A stretch of DNA of 64,000 nt from JACVRX01 sp963831385 (GTDB lineage: Bacteria; Actinomycetota; Actinomycetes; Jiangellales; Jiangellaceae): contig CAWHPW010000013.1 in assembly GCA_963831385.1 (NCBI GenBank), forward strand, positions 124,001-188,000. Direction: 5' to 3'. The notes under the pieces were generated by a model. The model searched no databases. It saw only the letters and a list, made by a program, of their open reading frames with translations, and was not told the DNA's origin. The translations under genes and the position numbers were made by a program. The stretch's first letter is position 1. Each line of letters starts with the position of its first letter. This document shows positions 25,490 through 33,674 of the stretch, piece by piece.

Positions 25490-26917
25490 GGGCTGGTGAT
25501 CGCCGAGCACGACGAGCACTGTGTCGTGGTCGCCGAACCTCTCGACATACGACGCGACGCTTCGCAGCGAGTACTCGATCGAGCGGCGGTAGTCGGCGCG
25601 GAGTTCGGCGACGTCCGTGCGCCACCAGCGCGGAGAATCCCCGGCGCCGGTGATCGGCGGCCGGTACTCGGACCCGTCGCCGATCCCATCCCAGTCGACG
25701 AGCGTCGGCACCGGCGCCCACGGGGCGTGGCTGGACAGTAGGTCGATCTGCGCCATCACCGGCGCATGGCCCGGCTGGCGCTCGTGCTGTTGGAACGACG
25801 CGAGGCTGAACTGGTCAGGCACCGACGAGAACGCATAGAGCGGGCCCTGGTAGCCGATGTTGCCCGCGTCATACGCCATGTCGTAGCCGTAAACCCGGCC
25901 CTCGGGCCAGTCGCGGTTGTTTGCCGGCGCGACCAACACCGTCCGCCAGCCGGCTCGCTTGAATGCGGTGGCAAGCGTGAACCGGTCGCTCTCGGTGAAG
26001 TCGGTGTAGTGCCGCTGGTTGTCGATCCAGAGTCCCGACTGGAACGTGGCGTGCGCGAGCCAGCTGCTACCGCCGATCGTCGGCGAGGTGAGGAAGCCGC
26101 TGCGGGCGGTGAACCCGGCCGCGGCCAGTCGCCGGTCGCCGGCGTCGAGCACGGCATCGATCTGCCGGCCGAGATCGGGGTTCTCTATCGCGTCCCGTCC
26201 GTAGCTCTCGACGAAGACGACGATCACGTCCTTGCCGCGAAGGCCGGTGAGTAGCCGGTCGCGGGGTGTGTCGCGATAGGCGTCAACGGCGGTCTCCCGG
26301 GCGAACGCGCGCTGGTCCGCGAGGTCGTGCCAGACCTGCGCGGCGTGTGAGTACGCCGCGGCGCTGGTGTTCCATCCGGCGACCGGGACGCCTGGCACGA
26401 CCTGGACTCCGACGGCGGCAAGCACGATCCACGCGAGGGCGAGCACCGCGACGACGCGCACAGTCGAAACCCGGCGGCGGACGACGGCGCGGCTCAGCCG
26501 CAGGATCGCGAGAGCGATCAGGACGGGCAGGGCGGCGGCGACGGCAACGACGACAACTGCCACGACGACCGCGACGACTGTGCCGACCGAATCGGCGAGG
26601 AACTCCTGGCCAGCGCCGAACAGCGGCCAGTCGGACAGCGGGTCGAACGGGCGCGCGAGGACAACTCCAAAGGCGAGGTCGAGCAGTTTCAGGATGGTGA
26701 GCACGCCGAGGACGGCACCCGCGACGATCGCCGCGACCGTCCGTGCCCGTTCCGGCAGCGCGAGGACGACGAGGACTCCGACCAGGGCCTCAACCGGGAG
26801 GGTGAGGAACGCGGCGGGTGTCAAGTGGGCGAAGTCGTTCGGCATGACCAGCACGGCCACCACGAGCAGGGCGGCAAGCGCAGTCGCCACCCGGGCCGAG
26901 ACGACCCGCCCTCTCAC
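25295..26917 (-). CDS. Membrane-anchored sulfatase/phosphoglycerol-transferase-like protein
   Basis: About 540 residues. The N-terminal third has four or five transmembrane helices; the rest is an extracytoplasmic alkaline-phosphatase-superfamily domain with VFVESYGRDAIENP (metal site), SPTIGGSSWLAHATFQSG (region of the nucleophile Thr/Ser), DLLSSHAPW and VLGDHQPSP. This layout matches LtaS-like lipoteichoic-acid and phosphoethanolamine transferases more than soluble sulfatases. GTG 26917 is chosen because the methyltransferase stop is 13 bases upstream. I infer transfer of a phospho-group to a surface glycan or lipid. Confidence 0.78.
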   Translation of the reverse strand: MRGRVVSARVATALAALLVVAVLVMPNDFAHLTPAAFLTLPVEALVGVLVVLALPERARTVAAIVAGAVLGVLTILKLLDLAFGVVLARPFDPLSDWPLFGAGQEFLADSVGTVVAVVVAVVVVAVAAALPVLIALAILRLSRAVVRRRVSTVRVVAVLALAWIVLAAVGVQVVPGVPVAGWNTSAAAYSHAAQVWHDLADQRAFARETAVDAYRDTPRDRLLTGLRGKDVIVVFVESYGRDAIENPDLGRQIDAVLDAGDRRLAAAGFTARSGFLTSPTIGGSSWLAHATFQSGLWIDNQRHYTDFTESDRFTLATAFKRAGWRTVLVAPANNRDWPEGRVYGYDMAYDAGNIGYQGPLYAFSSVPDQFSLASFQQHERQPGHAPVMAQIDLLSSHAPWAPVPTLVDWDGIGDGSEYRPPITGAGDSPRWWRTDVAELRADYRRSIEYSLRSVASYVERFGDHDTVLVVLGDHQPSPVIIGPNASHDVPISVVARDPAVLDRIAAWDWQPGLNPDPDAPVWPMDEFRDRFLAAYGPDGR

Positions 26918-26930
26918 CCGTTCCCCGGCG

Positions 26931-27764
26931 TCATGGCATGGCCAGCAGGTCGAGGTGGTGGACGGTCGCGGTGAGCCGGCCGTCAGCGATCTGCCGCAGG
27001 CGGCGACGGGCATATGCCGCTGCCGGGTCGGCGAGCATCGGAGCGTGCTCGCACGCAGCGTCGACCCAACCGCCGAACCACTCGGTGAGGAGCTCGGCAT
27101 CGTCCGTGCCAAGCCGCCACGGACTCGGCCGGACCAGCGTCGCCACGCCGTGCCTGGCGAACGCGGCGCGGATCGCGCCGACCGCATCCGGGCCGAGCAG
27201 CCGCCTTCCGGAAACGACCCTGCGCTGGTGGGCGTCGAACGCGGCGCCGATCCGCGCGTCGAGCAGCTCGGGCGGGTCGAGTGCCACCCGGCCGACGACG
27301 GAGATCGTGACCAGCGTCGGGCAGCCGGCGCTCGCGCATGCGGCGACGATCCGGTCGACCTCCTCGGCGGTCAGCAGGTCGAGCAGCGCGGAGGAGGTGA
27401 CCAGGTCGGCCCCGGCGAGTTCGTCGACCGTCAGCTCCGTGACGTCGTGCTGGCGGGTCTGCACGGTGATCGGCGCGCCCACGGCCACCGCGGGGATGCA
27501 CTCCAGGAGGGCAGGGTCACGGTCATACATCACCCAGTGTTGAGGGCGGGGGAGCCGAGGGGCGAGCCACCGCGCGACCGCGCCCGTGCCGCAGCCGAGG
27601 TCGTAGATGCCCAGCCGCGGCCGGCCGGTGAGGCGGCGGCACATGGCCGCGACCAGGTCGTCGCTGCGCGCAGCGGCATCGGCGGCCTCGCGCAACGCCA
27701 ACCAGCCAGGGCTGACCCGGGGCATCGCCGCCAGGGCAGCAGCCGGCGTGAGGATCTCAGTCAT
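26931..27764 (-). CDS. Class I SAM-dependent methyltransferase
   Basis: A 277-residue methyltransferase with motif I IYDLGCGTGAVARWLAPRL, an acidic loop (VMYDRDPALL), and motif II/III GADLVTSSALLDLLTAEEV. The ATG at 27764 overlaps the glycosyltransferase stop by eight bases and the stop is 13 bases before the sulfatase-like start, so these three genes form one transcript. Acceptor unknown; a glycosylated lipid or sugar is likely from context. Confidence 0.82.
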   Translation of the reverse strand: MTEILTPAAALAAMPRVSPGWLALREAADAAARSDDLVAAMCRRLTGRPRLGIYDLGCGTGAVARWLAPRLPRPQHWVMYDRDPALLECIPAVAVGAPITVQTRQHDVTELTVDELAGADLVTSSALLDLLTAEEVDRIVAACASAGCPTLVTISVVGRVALDPPELLDARIGAAFDAHQRRVVSGRRLLGPDAVGAIRAAFARHGVATLVRPSPWRLGTDDAELLTEWFGGWVDAACEHAPMLADPAAAYARRRLRQIADGRLTATVHHLDLLAMP

Positions 27765-28821
27765 TACCAGCGCTCCCGGGTGTGCCGACCGTGGATAGGG
27801 CCTTCGAGACAATCCTCGCGGTCGATGCCCAGCTCGGCAGTGTCGTTCGCCGCATCCGCGCCGACTTTCTGAGCTGGATCCGCACGGCGGGTTCGCACAG
27901 CCAGCGACGCAGCGTCGCGGCGAGAGCCGCCGCGTCGTCGGGAGGCACCACAACGCCAGGAATGCTGCCGTCCGGGGCATGGCCCAGAGCCTCGGGTAGT
28001 CCGCCCACTGCGGTGGTCACCGCCGGAATCCCGCGGGCGAGAGCCTCGGAGACGACCATGCCGAATGCCTCCTGGCGCGATGGCTGAACCAACAGGTCGG
28101 CGATGGCGTAGTCGGCGTCGAGGTCGGCGTGTGCCCGCGACCCGACGAACCGGACCCGGTGGCCGGCCCGCTCTCGCATACGGCTCGCGAACGCGCGATC
28201 GCGGTCGAGCGATCCGACGCACACGCAGCTCCACGGCAGATCGGCGAGGGCCGAAAGCGCGTCGAGCAGCACGTCATGGCCCTTGTGTGGCTGGACAGGA
28301 GCGACGCACAGCAGCCGCGAGCCGGTGTCCTCGCCAGTCGTGAGGTTCGCGGCGTCGACGCCGGGAACTGCGGTGTGGACCCGCGCGATGGGCAGGCCGT
28401 AACGGTCGACCAGGAGCCGGCGGCTCCAGTTGCTCGTGGTCACCACCGCGGCGACCGCCGATAGCGCCACCCGCTCGGCGGCGTCGCCGAGCGGCATGTG
28501 CATGAGCACGACGAAGCGGAGGCGGCCTGCCTCCGGCACCAGGAGGTCCGGGACCGCTGAGGCAATCAGCCCGTCGACGAGGACCAGCGCGCCGCTCGAC
28601 AGCGCCGCGAGGGTACGGGCTAATTCGGCGTGGTCCGCCGCTGTCGGGCGCGGCCATCGGCCGCGGACCGGGTGCTCGCGCACCTGCCAGCCCGTCGCGG
28701 CCAGGCCACTACACAGCTGGCGGTCGTACAGGTTGCCTCCGCTGACGTTCGCCGGATCGTCGATGTCGTTGGGCAGGACGACGTGCACCGTCGTCACAGT
28801 GGTCTCGCGTCGTTGGTCCAT
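27757..28821 (-). CDS. GT4-family glycosyltransferase
   Basis: A 354-residue GT-B glycosyltransferase. The donor-binding half shows LLCVAPVQPHKGHDVLLDAL and the retaining E-x7-E motif in EAFGMVVSEALARG, with AVGGLPEAL following. The acceptor half begins VHVVLPNDIDDPANVSGGN. It heads the GT-methyltransferase-sulfatase operon and is divergent from the CDP-alcohol phosphatidyltransferase gene, 28 bases away. Donor sugar unknown. Confidence 0.85.
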   Translation of the reverse strand: MDQRRETTVTTVHVVLPNDIDDPANVSGGNLYDRQLCSGLAATGWQVREHPVRGRWPRPTAADHAELARTLAALSSGALVLVDGLIASAVPDLLVPEAGRLRFVVLMHMPLGDAAERVALSAVAAVVTTSNWSRRLLVDRYGLPIARVHTAVPGVDAANLTTGEDTGSRLLCVAPVQPHKGHDVLLDALSALADLPWSCVCVGSLDRDRAFASRMRERAGHRVRFVGSRAHADLDADYAIADLLVQPSRQEAFGMVVSEALARGIPAVTTAVGGLPEALGHAPDGSIPGVVVPPDDAAALAATLRRWLCEPAVRIQLRKSARMRRTTLPSWASTARIVSKALSTVGTPGSAGND

Positions 28822-28849
28822 GTGACAAGCGACTCATGCACGGTGATTC

Positions 28850-29662
28850 GTGAACCGGATGACCGGATCGTACGTATCAGAATGGTGGCCCTCGAGAGCA
28901 GACGACGAACGGTGGGGCGTGGTTCGTAGCAATCCGATGACCTGGCTGGCGGCCCAGGTCGTCCTTCTCGCGGTCCTCGCGGCCACCGTCGGGCTCGGCC
29001 TCGCCGGGTGGGTGGTCGGTCTCGCGTACGCCCTCATCACGGTCGTTCTGTTACGACGGGATCTGTCCCGTTCGGGGATCACGGAGTTCGGGCCGGCCGA
29101 CTGGGTCACGCTGACCCGCATGTCACTGGTCGGAAGTGTGGCAGCCCTGACCGCGGACGCGTTCTTCCACGCCGCGCCGGTTGGCGTGCTGGTGTCAATC
29201 GCGGTCGTGGCACTTCTTCTTGACTGGGTCGACGGCCAGGTCGCCCGGCGCACGGGCACGGCGTCCGAGTTCGGTGCGCGCTTCGACATGGAGGTGGACT
29301 CAGTCCTCCTGCTCGTGCTGAGTGTCCATGTGGCGCGGTCGGTAGGTGCGTGGGTGCTGGTATTCGGTGGGATGCGATACGCGTTCGGGGCGGCAGGCTG
29401 GGTGCTGCCGTGGATGCGAGCGCAGCTGCCGCCGCGCTACTGGCGCAAGGTAGTGGCCACGACCGAGGGCGTCGTTCTCGTGCTTGCGGTGGCTGACGTG
29501 CTGCCCCGACCGCTGACGCTGCTCGCGCTGGTGGCCGCGATGGCCCTCGTGCTGGAGTCGTTCGGTCGCGACGTCCTGTGGCTGTGGGATAACCGCCCCA
29601 GTGGGCCTCGACGGCGCGTCCACAATCCGGCTGGGACCGAACCGCACGACCGGGCTGGCTAG
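28850..29662 (+). CDS. CDP-alcohol phosphatidyltransferase
   Basis: A 270-residue integral membrane enzyme with about six helices. The full family signature D-x2-D-G-x2-A-R-x8-G-x3-D-x3-D is present, with acidic residues Asp125, Asp128, Asp146 and Asp150. These enzymes join a CDP-activated lipid or alcohol to a second alcohol. The alcohol could be glycerol phosphate, inositol phosphate or something new. It is divergent from the glycosyltransferase operon and probably makes a lipid precursor for it (inference). GTG 28850 and ATG 28859 are both possible. Confidence 0.85.
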   Translation: MNRMTGSYVSEWWPSRADDERWGVVRSNPMTWLAAQVVLLAVLAATVGLGLAGWVVGLAYALITVVLLRRDLSRSGITEFGPADWVTLTRMSLVGSVAALTADAFFHAAPVGVLVSIAVVALLLDWVDGQVARRTGTASEFGARFDMEVDSVLLLVLSVHVARSVGAWVLVFGGMRYAFGAAGWVLPWMRAQLPPRYWRKVVATTEGVVLVLAVADVLPRPLTLLALVAAMALVLESFGRDVLWLWDNRPSGPRRRVHNPAGTEPHDRAG

Positions 29663-29665
29663 GCT
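29660..29665 (+). promoter_or_regulatory. -10 box TAGGCT for leaderless pdtaS
   Basis: TAGGCT lies seven bases before the GTG at 29673, the spacing of a leaderless start. It overlaps the stop codon of the upstream gene. No clear -35 is visible. Confidence 0.5.
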
Positions 29666-29672
29666 CGCGGTC

Positions 29673-31136
29673 GTGCCGTCGCTCAACGACGTCGTGCGTC
29701 AGCACACCGACCTCTCCGAAGCTGATCTCGACTGGTTGCACGCCCTGGTCGCCGACTGGCAACTCCTCGCCGACCTCTCCTTCGCCGATCTCGTGCTGTG
29801 GGTGCCCGAGCGGGATGGGACCGGTTTCCGAGCTGCGGCACAGATGCGCCCGACGACCGGGCCTACTGCCTATGTCGATGATCTGGTCGGCTCGTTCCTT
29901 CCCCGGGGGCGCCGGGCACTGGTCGACGCCGCATATGACGCCGGTGTGATCCGGCGCGACGGGGATCCGGAATGGTGGAACGACGTCCCAGTTCGGGTCG
30001 AGGCGATCCCGGTGCGTCGCGACGACCTCGTCCTCGCCGTTGTCGCCAGGAACACGAACCTGATCTCGGTGCGGACTCCCAGCCGACTCGAGCTCGCCTA
30101 TCTCGAGTCGGCCGGCCTGCTGGCGAAACTCGTGGCGGAGGGTCGATTTCCCGACGCGGGAACTGACGTCGGTGGTCAGGCCGGGCCCCGCGTGGGCGAC
30201 GGTTTCATCCGGCTCGGCGGTGACGGGCTTGTCACGTATGCGAGCCCGAACGCCTTGTCGGCGTTCCGCCGGTTGGGTCTGACGGCGGACCTGGTCGGTG
30301 AGCGCCTCGGCGAGCTGACCGCCCGGCTCGCTCCTCCCGAAGGTCCCCTCGAGGAAGCACTGGAAGTAGTGCTGAGAGGCCGTGCTCACCGGTTCACCGA
30401 GGTCGAGGGCAACGCGACGTTCATGACGCTGCGGGTGATCCCGCTGGACCCCGGAGGCGTGCATGTCGGTGCGCTGGTGCTCTGCCGCGACGTCACCGAA
30501 GTGCGGCGGCGCGAACGCGAGCTGATGACCAAGGATGCGACGATCCGTGAGATCCATCACCGGGTGAAGAACAACCTGCAGACCGTGGCAGCTCTCCTGC
30601 GGCTGCAAGCGCGGCGGATCGGCCCGGGCGAAGGCCGCGGCGCCCTCGAGGAGGCGGTTCGGCGGGTCGGCTCCATCGCGATCGTGCACGACACGTTGTC
30701 GCAGACCGTGGACGACACCGTGGACTTCGACGGGGTTGCGGACCGCCTGCTGTCGATGGTCGCCGACGTAGCCGCGGCGGAGCCTCGGGTGCGGGTGACC
30801 AGGGTCGGACACTTCGGAGTATTGGACTCCGGGGTCGCGACCCCGCTGGCGATGGCGCTCACCGAGTTGCTGCAGAACGCGGTGGAGCACGGGCTGGGAC
30901 CTGCGTCTGGCGAGGTGAGCCTGAGCGCGGACCGTCGGGCCCGCCGACTCCTGGTCGAGGTCGACGACGACGGCCGGGGGCTGCCGCCCGAGTTCGATCT
31001 CGACGAATTCGGCCGGCTCGGGCTGCAGATCGTGCGGACCCTGGTGGTCGGCGAGCTTGCGGGCACCCTGGACGTCGGACCACGGCCGGGCGGAGGTACC
31101 CGGGTCGTACTCGACCTGCCGGTCCGCCCGGCCTAG
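29673..31136 (+). CDS. pdtaS: Sensor histidine kinase PdtaS
   Basis: A 487-residue soluble sensor kinase. Residues 1-150 form a GAF-like histidine-kinase N domain, 160-285 a PAS-like domain (FIRLGGDGLVTYASPNA), and the C-terminal third the HisKA_2 and ATPase parts. The phosphoacceptor is His295 or His296 in EIHHRVKNNLQTVAALLRLQ; the ATP site shows ELLQNAVEHG, DDDGRGLP and GLQIVRTLV. It corresponds to Rv3220c, next to the biotin protein and whiB1, which signals through the antiterminator PdtaR. pdtaR is not in this window. Confidence 0.9.
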   Translation: MPSLNDVVRQHTDLSEADLDWLHALVADWQLLADLSFADLVLWVPERDGTGFRAAAQMRPTTGPTAYVDDLVGSFLPRGRRALVDAAYDAGVIRRDGDPEWWNDVPVRVEAIPVRRDDLVLAVVARNTNLISVRTPSRLELAYLESAGLLAKLVAEGRFPDAGTDVGGQAGPRVGDGFIRLGGDGLVTYASPNALSAFRRLGLTADLVGERLGELTARLAPPEGPLEEALEVVLRGRAHRFTEVEGNATFMTLRVIPLDPGGVHVGALVLCRDVTEVRRRERELMTKDATIREIHHRVKNNLQTVAALLRLQARRIGPGEGRGALEEAVRRVGSIAIVHDTLSQTVDDTVDFDGVADRLLSMVADVAAAEPRVRVTRVGHFGVLDSGVATPLAMALTELLQNAVEHGLGPASGEVSLSADRRARRLLVEVDDDGRGLPPEFDLDEFGRLGLQIVRTLVVGELAGTLDVGPRPGGGTRVVLDLPVRPA

Positions 31137-31155
31137 CCCGACTGGCCGCCGTCGC

Positions 31156-31161
31156 TAGGAT
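31156..31161 (+). promoter_or_regulatory. -10 box TAGGAT before the ABM-like gene
   Basis: TAGGAT overlaps an in-frame ATG at 31160. Transcription would start near 31168, so that ATG cannot be used and the GTG at 31193 with its AGGA is the likely start. Confidence 0.5.
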
Positions 31162-31192
31162 GGCGCGCCAACCACCGAGCGAGGACCTAGCC

Positions 31193-31495
31193 GTGATCAT
31201 CCGTGTCTTCAGACCGACGATCCATCCCGGCAAGGAGAGCGAATTCGAGTCGTTTCTTCACGACACGGCCATACCGCTGGTATCTCAGCAGGCAGGGCTC
31301 GTGGCGCAGCACGTGGGCCGGCCGCACACCCCGTCCTCAACTGAGTATGTGTACGTCACGATCTGGAAGGACGTCGAGTCGATCCGGGCGTTCGCCGGCG
31401 AACGCTGGCAGGAGGCTGTCATCACCAGTGACGAGGAACATCTCCTCGAGCAGACCTGGATCGGACACTACGAGGTTATCCAGACACCCAGCTAG
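31193..31495 (+). CDS. ABM-domain (antibiotic biosynthesis monooxygenase-like) protein
   Basis: About 100 residues forming one dimeric alpha-beta barrel domain (VIIRVFRPTIHPGKESEF; YVYVTIWKDVESIRAFAGE; a late HYEVI strand). Members include quinone-forming monooxygenases and haem oxygenases, but many have no known activity. GTG 31193 is chosen because of the upstream -10 box and an AGGA about eight bases before it. It lies between pdtaS and whiB1 and converges on whiB1. Confidence 0.72.
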   Translation: MIIRVFRPTIHPGKESEFESFLHDTAIPLVSQQAGLVAQHVGRPHTPSSTEYVYVTIWKDVESIRAFAGERWQEAVITSDEEHLLEQTWIGHYEVIQTPS

Positions 31496-31588
31496 GCGTC
31501 CGTTCCGCGAGCGAAGCCGCTGGTAGTCGGCAGTGGGGTGCAGCCGGCCTGCGGCAGCCGCCCTAGTTCAGGGCACGTCAACCAGAAC

Positions 31589-31616
31589 GCCCCGCCGGCC
31601 GGAGGGCGGGCGGGGC
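31589..31616. terminator. Hairpin between the ABM gene and whiB1
   Basis: GCCCCGCC (31589-31596) pairs with GGCGGGGC (31609-31616) around a GC-rich 12-base loop. It lies between two convergent genes and probably serves both. Confidence 0.6.
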
Positions 31617-31631
31617 GCAAACCGAATTGGC

Positions 31632-31883
31632 TCAGTAGGCCCGTGCCCTCGCCCGGGCGTTGCGTCGCTTCAGTGCCCGACGTTCGTCTTCGGACAATCC
31701 ACCCCAGACGCCGGCGTCCTGTCCGGTCTCGAGCGCGAACTGCAGGCACTCTTCGCGGACCGGGCAGCGGCGGCAGACTGACTTGGCTTCCTCGATCTGC
31801 AGCAGGGCGGGACCGGTGTTGCCAATCGGGAAGAACAGCTCCGGGTCCTCGTCACGACAGGCGGCAACATGGCGCCAGTCCAT
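31632..31883 (-). CDS. whiB1: WhiB1-type iron-sulfur transcription factor
   Basis: An 83-residue WhiB protein. The four [4Fe-4S] ligands are Cys9, Cys37, Cys40 and Cys46, followed by GVWGGLSEDERRALKRRNAR. The opening MDWRHVAACRDEDPELFFPIG fits WhiB1 (Rv3219), an essential nitric-oxide-sensitive partner of the main sigma factor. ATG 31883 is preferred to a GTG nine bases upstream, because GAGGAG would lie only three bases from that GTG. A CRP-type site lies 66-81 bases upstream. Confidence 0.93.
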   Translation of the reverse strand: MDWRHVAACRDEDPELFFPIGNTGPALLQIEEAKSVCRRCPVREECLQFALETGQDAGVWGGLSEDERRALKRRNARARARAY

Positions 31884-31948
31884 GAAACTCACTCACTCCT
31901 CGTACGGGTGATGACGTCGGGCGGCTGACCGCCCGGCACGGTGTATCA

Positions 31949-31964
31949 CGTGAAATAGTTCACG
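31949..31964. promoter_or_regulatory. CRP/Cmr-type palindrome upstream of whiB1
   Basis: CGTGAAATAGTTCACG contains the CRP core GTGA-N6-TCAC with perfect six-base arms. M. tuberculosis whiB1 is known to be controlled by the cAMP receptor protein Rv3676 through such sites, so the arrangement is conserved. The stretch 31884-32226 (343 bases) holds no gene; this site is its only recognisable element. Confidence 0.65.
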
Positions 31965-32226
31965 AATCCACGAGCACCGCAACCCGACAACGTCGGCGGG
32001 GTTTACGTAGTTCCGCCGCACAGACCGATGGTTCGACCGCACGGCAGTCCAAGGGTGACAAACCCGTCTCGAGAGAACAAGGGCTTGGCGGGGACGAACT
32101 GATGTCGTCTTCGTCACAATATTGGACGAACCGGGCACCGCCCGGCATGTGCCAGCCGTCACCAGGCGAGTTGTACCGGCACGGGTGGTGAACGTGGTCA
32201 TTCCACCGAGGCGGCCCCAGCCGGGA

Positions 32227-33153
32227 TCAGAGCACGACGTGCAGCGCCGAGGAGCGGGATTGCAGAGTCATCCGTTGGCGTTCGCCGAGGTAGTCGCCGT
32301 CGACCTGCACCGGCACCGGAGCCGGTGCGGAGAGCACGAAACCGGCCACGTCGTGCAGGACGACCACGTCTCCTCCGCGCGGGCCCCGATCGCTGGTCAG
32401 TGTGATCTCCGCGAGGTGGCGAAGCGCGGAGAACACCCGCAACCCCTGCAGCGCGAACACGTCCAGTCCGGCGTCGAAGCTCGCCTGTGGCGTGGGGTTG
32501 AGCGGCCGGCCGCCGAGATAGGTCCATGGGGCACAGTTGGTGACCACCGCCATGCTGATCCCGCGAATGGGTTCCGCCCCGGGACGTTCCAGCTCGATCT
32601 GGCCGTGCCGGCGACGGGGCTGGGCGAAGAACCGGCGGATCGCCGTGCGGGTGTACAGGGGCAGCGTCGAGCGTTTGCCGCGCGCACGAAGGTCCTCGAC
32701 GGCGCGGATGACGTCGGCGTCGTACCCGATGCCGGCGCAGAAGGTAAACCATCGCTCGTCCAGCCGGCCGAGCCCGATCGGTATTCGGCGCCCAGCGTGG
32801 ACCGCGTCGAGCACCAACCCGGTCGCCTCGACCGGATCTTCCGGCAGGCCGAGGTTGCGAGCGAACACGTTGGTGCTACCGGCGGGCACGATCGCGAGGT
32901 CGGGAACGGACGGGCCGGCCTGGTCGTCGAGGAGGCCGTTGACGACCTCGTTGACGGTGCCGTCTCCACCAGCGGCGATCACCAGCTCGACGCCGTCGGT
33001 GCGTGCCTGCCGGCCGAGCTCGACCGCATGGCCGCGATGGTCTGTCTCGGCGACTTCGACCTTGAGGTCATGCCGTAGCGCGGCTAGCAGCACGTCTCGT
33101 ACCCGTTGGGACATCGTCGTCGCCTGATAGTTGACGACGACGAGGGCACGCAT
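32227..33153 (-). CDS. Diacylglycerol/lipid kinase family protein
   Basis: A 308-residue DAGK-catalytic-domain enzyme. The nucleotide-binding loop is AAGGDGTVNEVVNGLL, followed by LAIVPAGSTNVFARNLGLP; the C-terminal beta-sandwich ends VPVQVDGDYLG. Family members phosphorylate diacylglycerol, sphingosine or related lipids at the membrane. ATG 33153 is set by the family opening MRALVVVNYQAT and by a -10 box TACCCT seven bases upstream. It is divergent from a small membrane-protein gene. A similar gene (Rv3218) is next to whiB1 in M. tuberculosis. Confidence 0.85.
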   Translation of the reverse strand: MRALVVVNYQATTMSQRVRDVLLAALRHDLKVEVAETDHRGHAVELGRQARTDGVELVIAAGGDGTVNEVVNGLLDDQAGPSVPDLAIVPAGSTNVFARNLGLPEDPVEATGLVLDAVHAGRRIPIGLGRLDERWFTFCAGIGYDADVIRAVEDLRARGKRSTLPLYTRTAIRRFFAQPRRRHGQIELERPGAEPIRGISMAVVTNCAPWTYLGGRPLNPTPQASFDAGLDVFALQGLRVFSALRHLAEITLTSDRGPRGGDVVVLHDVAGFVLSAPAPVPVQVDGDYLGERQRMTLQSRSSALHVVL

Positions 33154-33160
33154 GCCGGTC

Positions 33161-33184
33161 AGGGTATCCGCCGGCCCGTAGCCT
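33161..33184. promoter_or_regulatory. Facing leaderless promoters between lipid kinase and membrane-protein gene
   Basis: On the minus strand TACCCT (33161-33166) is seven bases before ATG 33153. On the plus strand TAGCCT (33179-33184) is six bases before GTG 33191. Both promoters fit in 37 bases, so each probably affects the other. Confidence 0.5.
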
Positions 33185-33190
33185 GTCCGG

Positions 33191-33583
33191 GTGTCGCCTG
33201 ACGCCCGCCAACGTCGACCCGGGGCGCTGCTCTTCGCCGCCGGCGTGGTGTCCCTGCAAGGGTTTGCGTTCCTCGGTTTCGCCGCATGGAACCTGCTCCG
33301 TGGCTCAAGCGAGGATCCGAGCAATCGAGCCGTGTACCAAGGGGCAACCGCCTACTTGGCACTCTCCGGCGTGTTGATCATGGTGGTTGCCGGAGCGCTG
33401 GTGGCGCGGCAACGCTGGGCATTCGGCGCCGCGGTGTTCATCCAGCTGCTTGCGCTGTTCGTCACCTATGAGATGGTGACGGGCGGGTTCTGGCTCGGCG
33501 CTGGCCTGCTCGGGCTCGCCTGCGTTGGCGCGCTGATCGCGATGTTCTCGACACCGACGCGAGCAGCACTGGGCCGACGATGA
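33191..33583 (+). CDS. Small four-helix membrane protein
   Basis: A 130-residue protein with four transmembrane segments (about 12-32, 50-70, 72-92, 97-115) and short loops. No recognised motif. The GTG start is likely leaderless. Its function is unknown; I recognise no family with certainty. Confidence 0.7.
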   Translation: MSPDARQRRPGALLFAAGVVSLQGFAFLGFAAWNLLRGSSEDPSNRAVYQGATAYLALSGVLIMVVAGALVARQRWAFGAAVFIQLLALFVTYEMVTGGFWLGAGLLGLACVGALIAMFSTPTRAALGRR

Positions 33584-33674
33584 CCCGACGACAGGCAGGG
33601 TTTACCGGAACGAAATGGCGCCGACATCCTCGGGGTTCACGCTGGTACCGAGTGCGCTCCTCGGGGAGGACTCC

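Noticed and set aside
31160..31192. ATG at 31160 as start of the ABM-domain gene
   Set aside because: It lies inside the -10 box TAGGAT; the GTG at 31193 has a ribosome-binding site.
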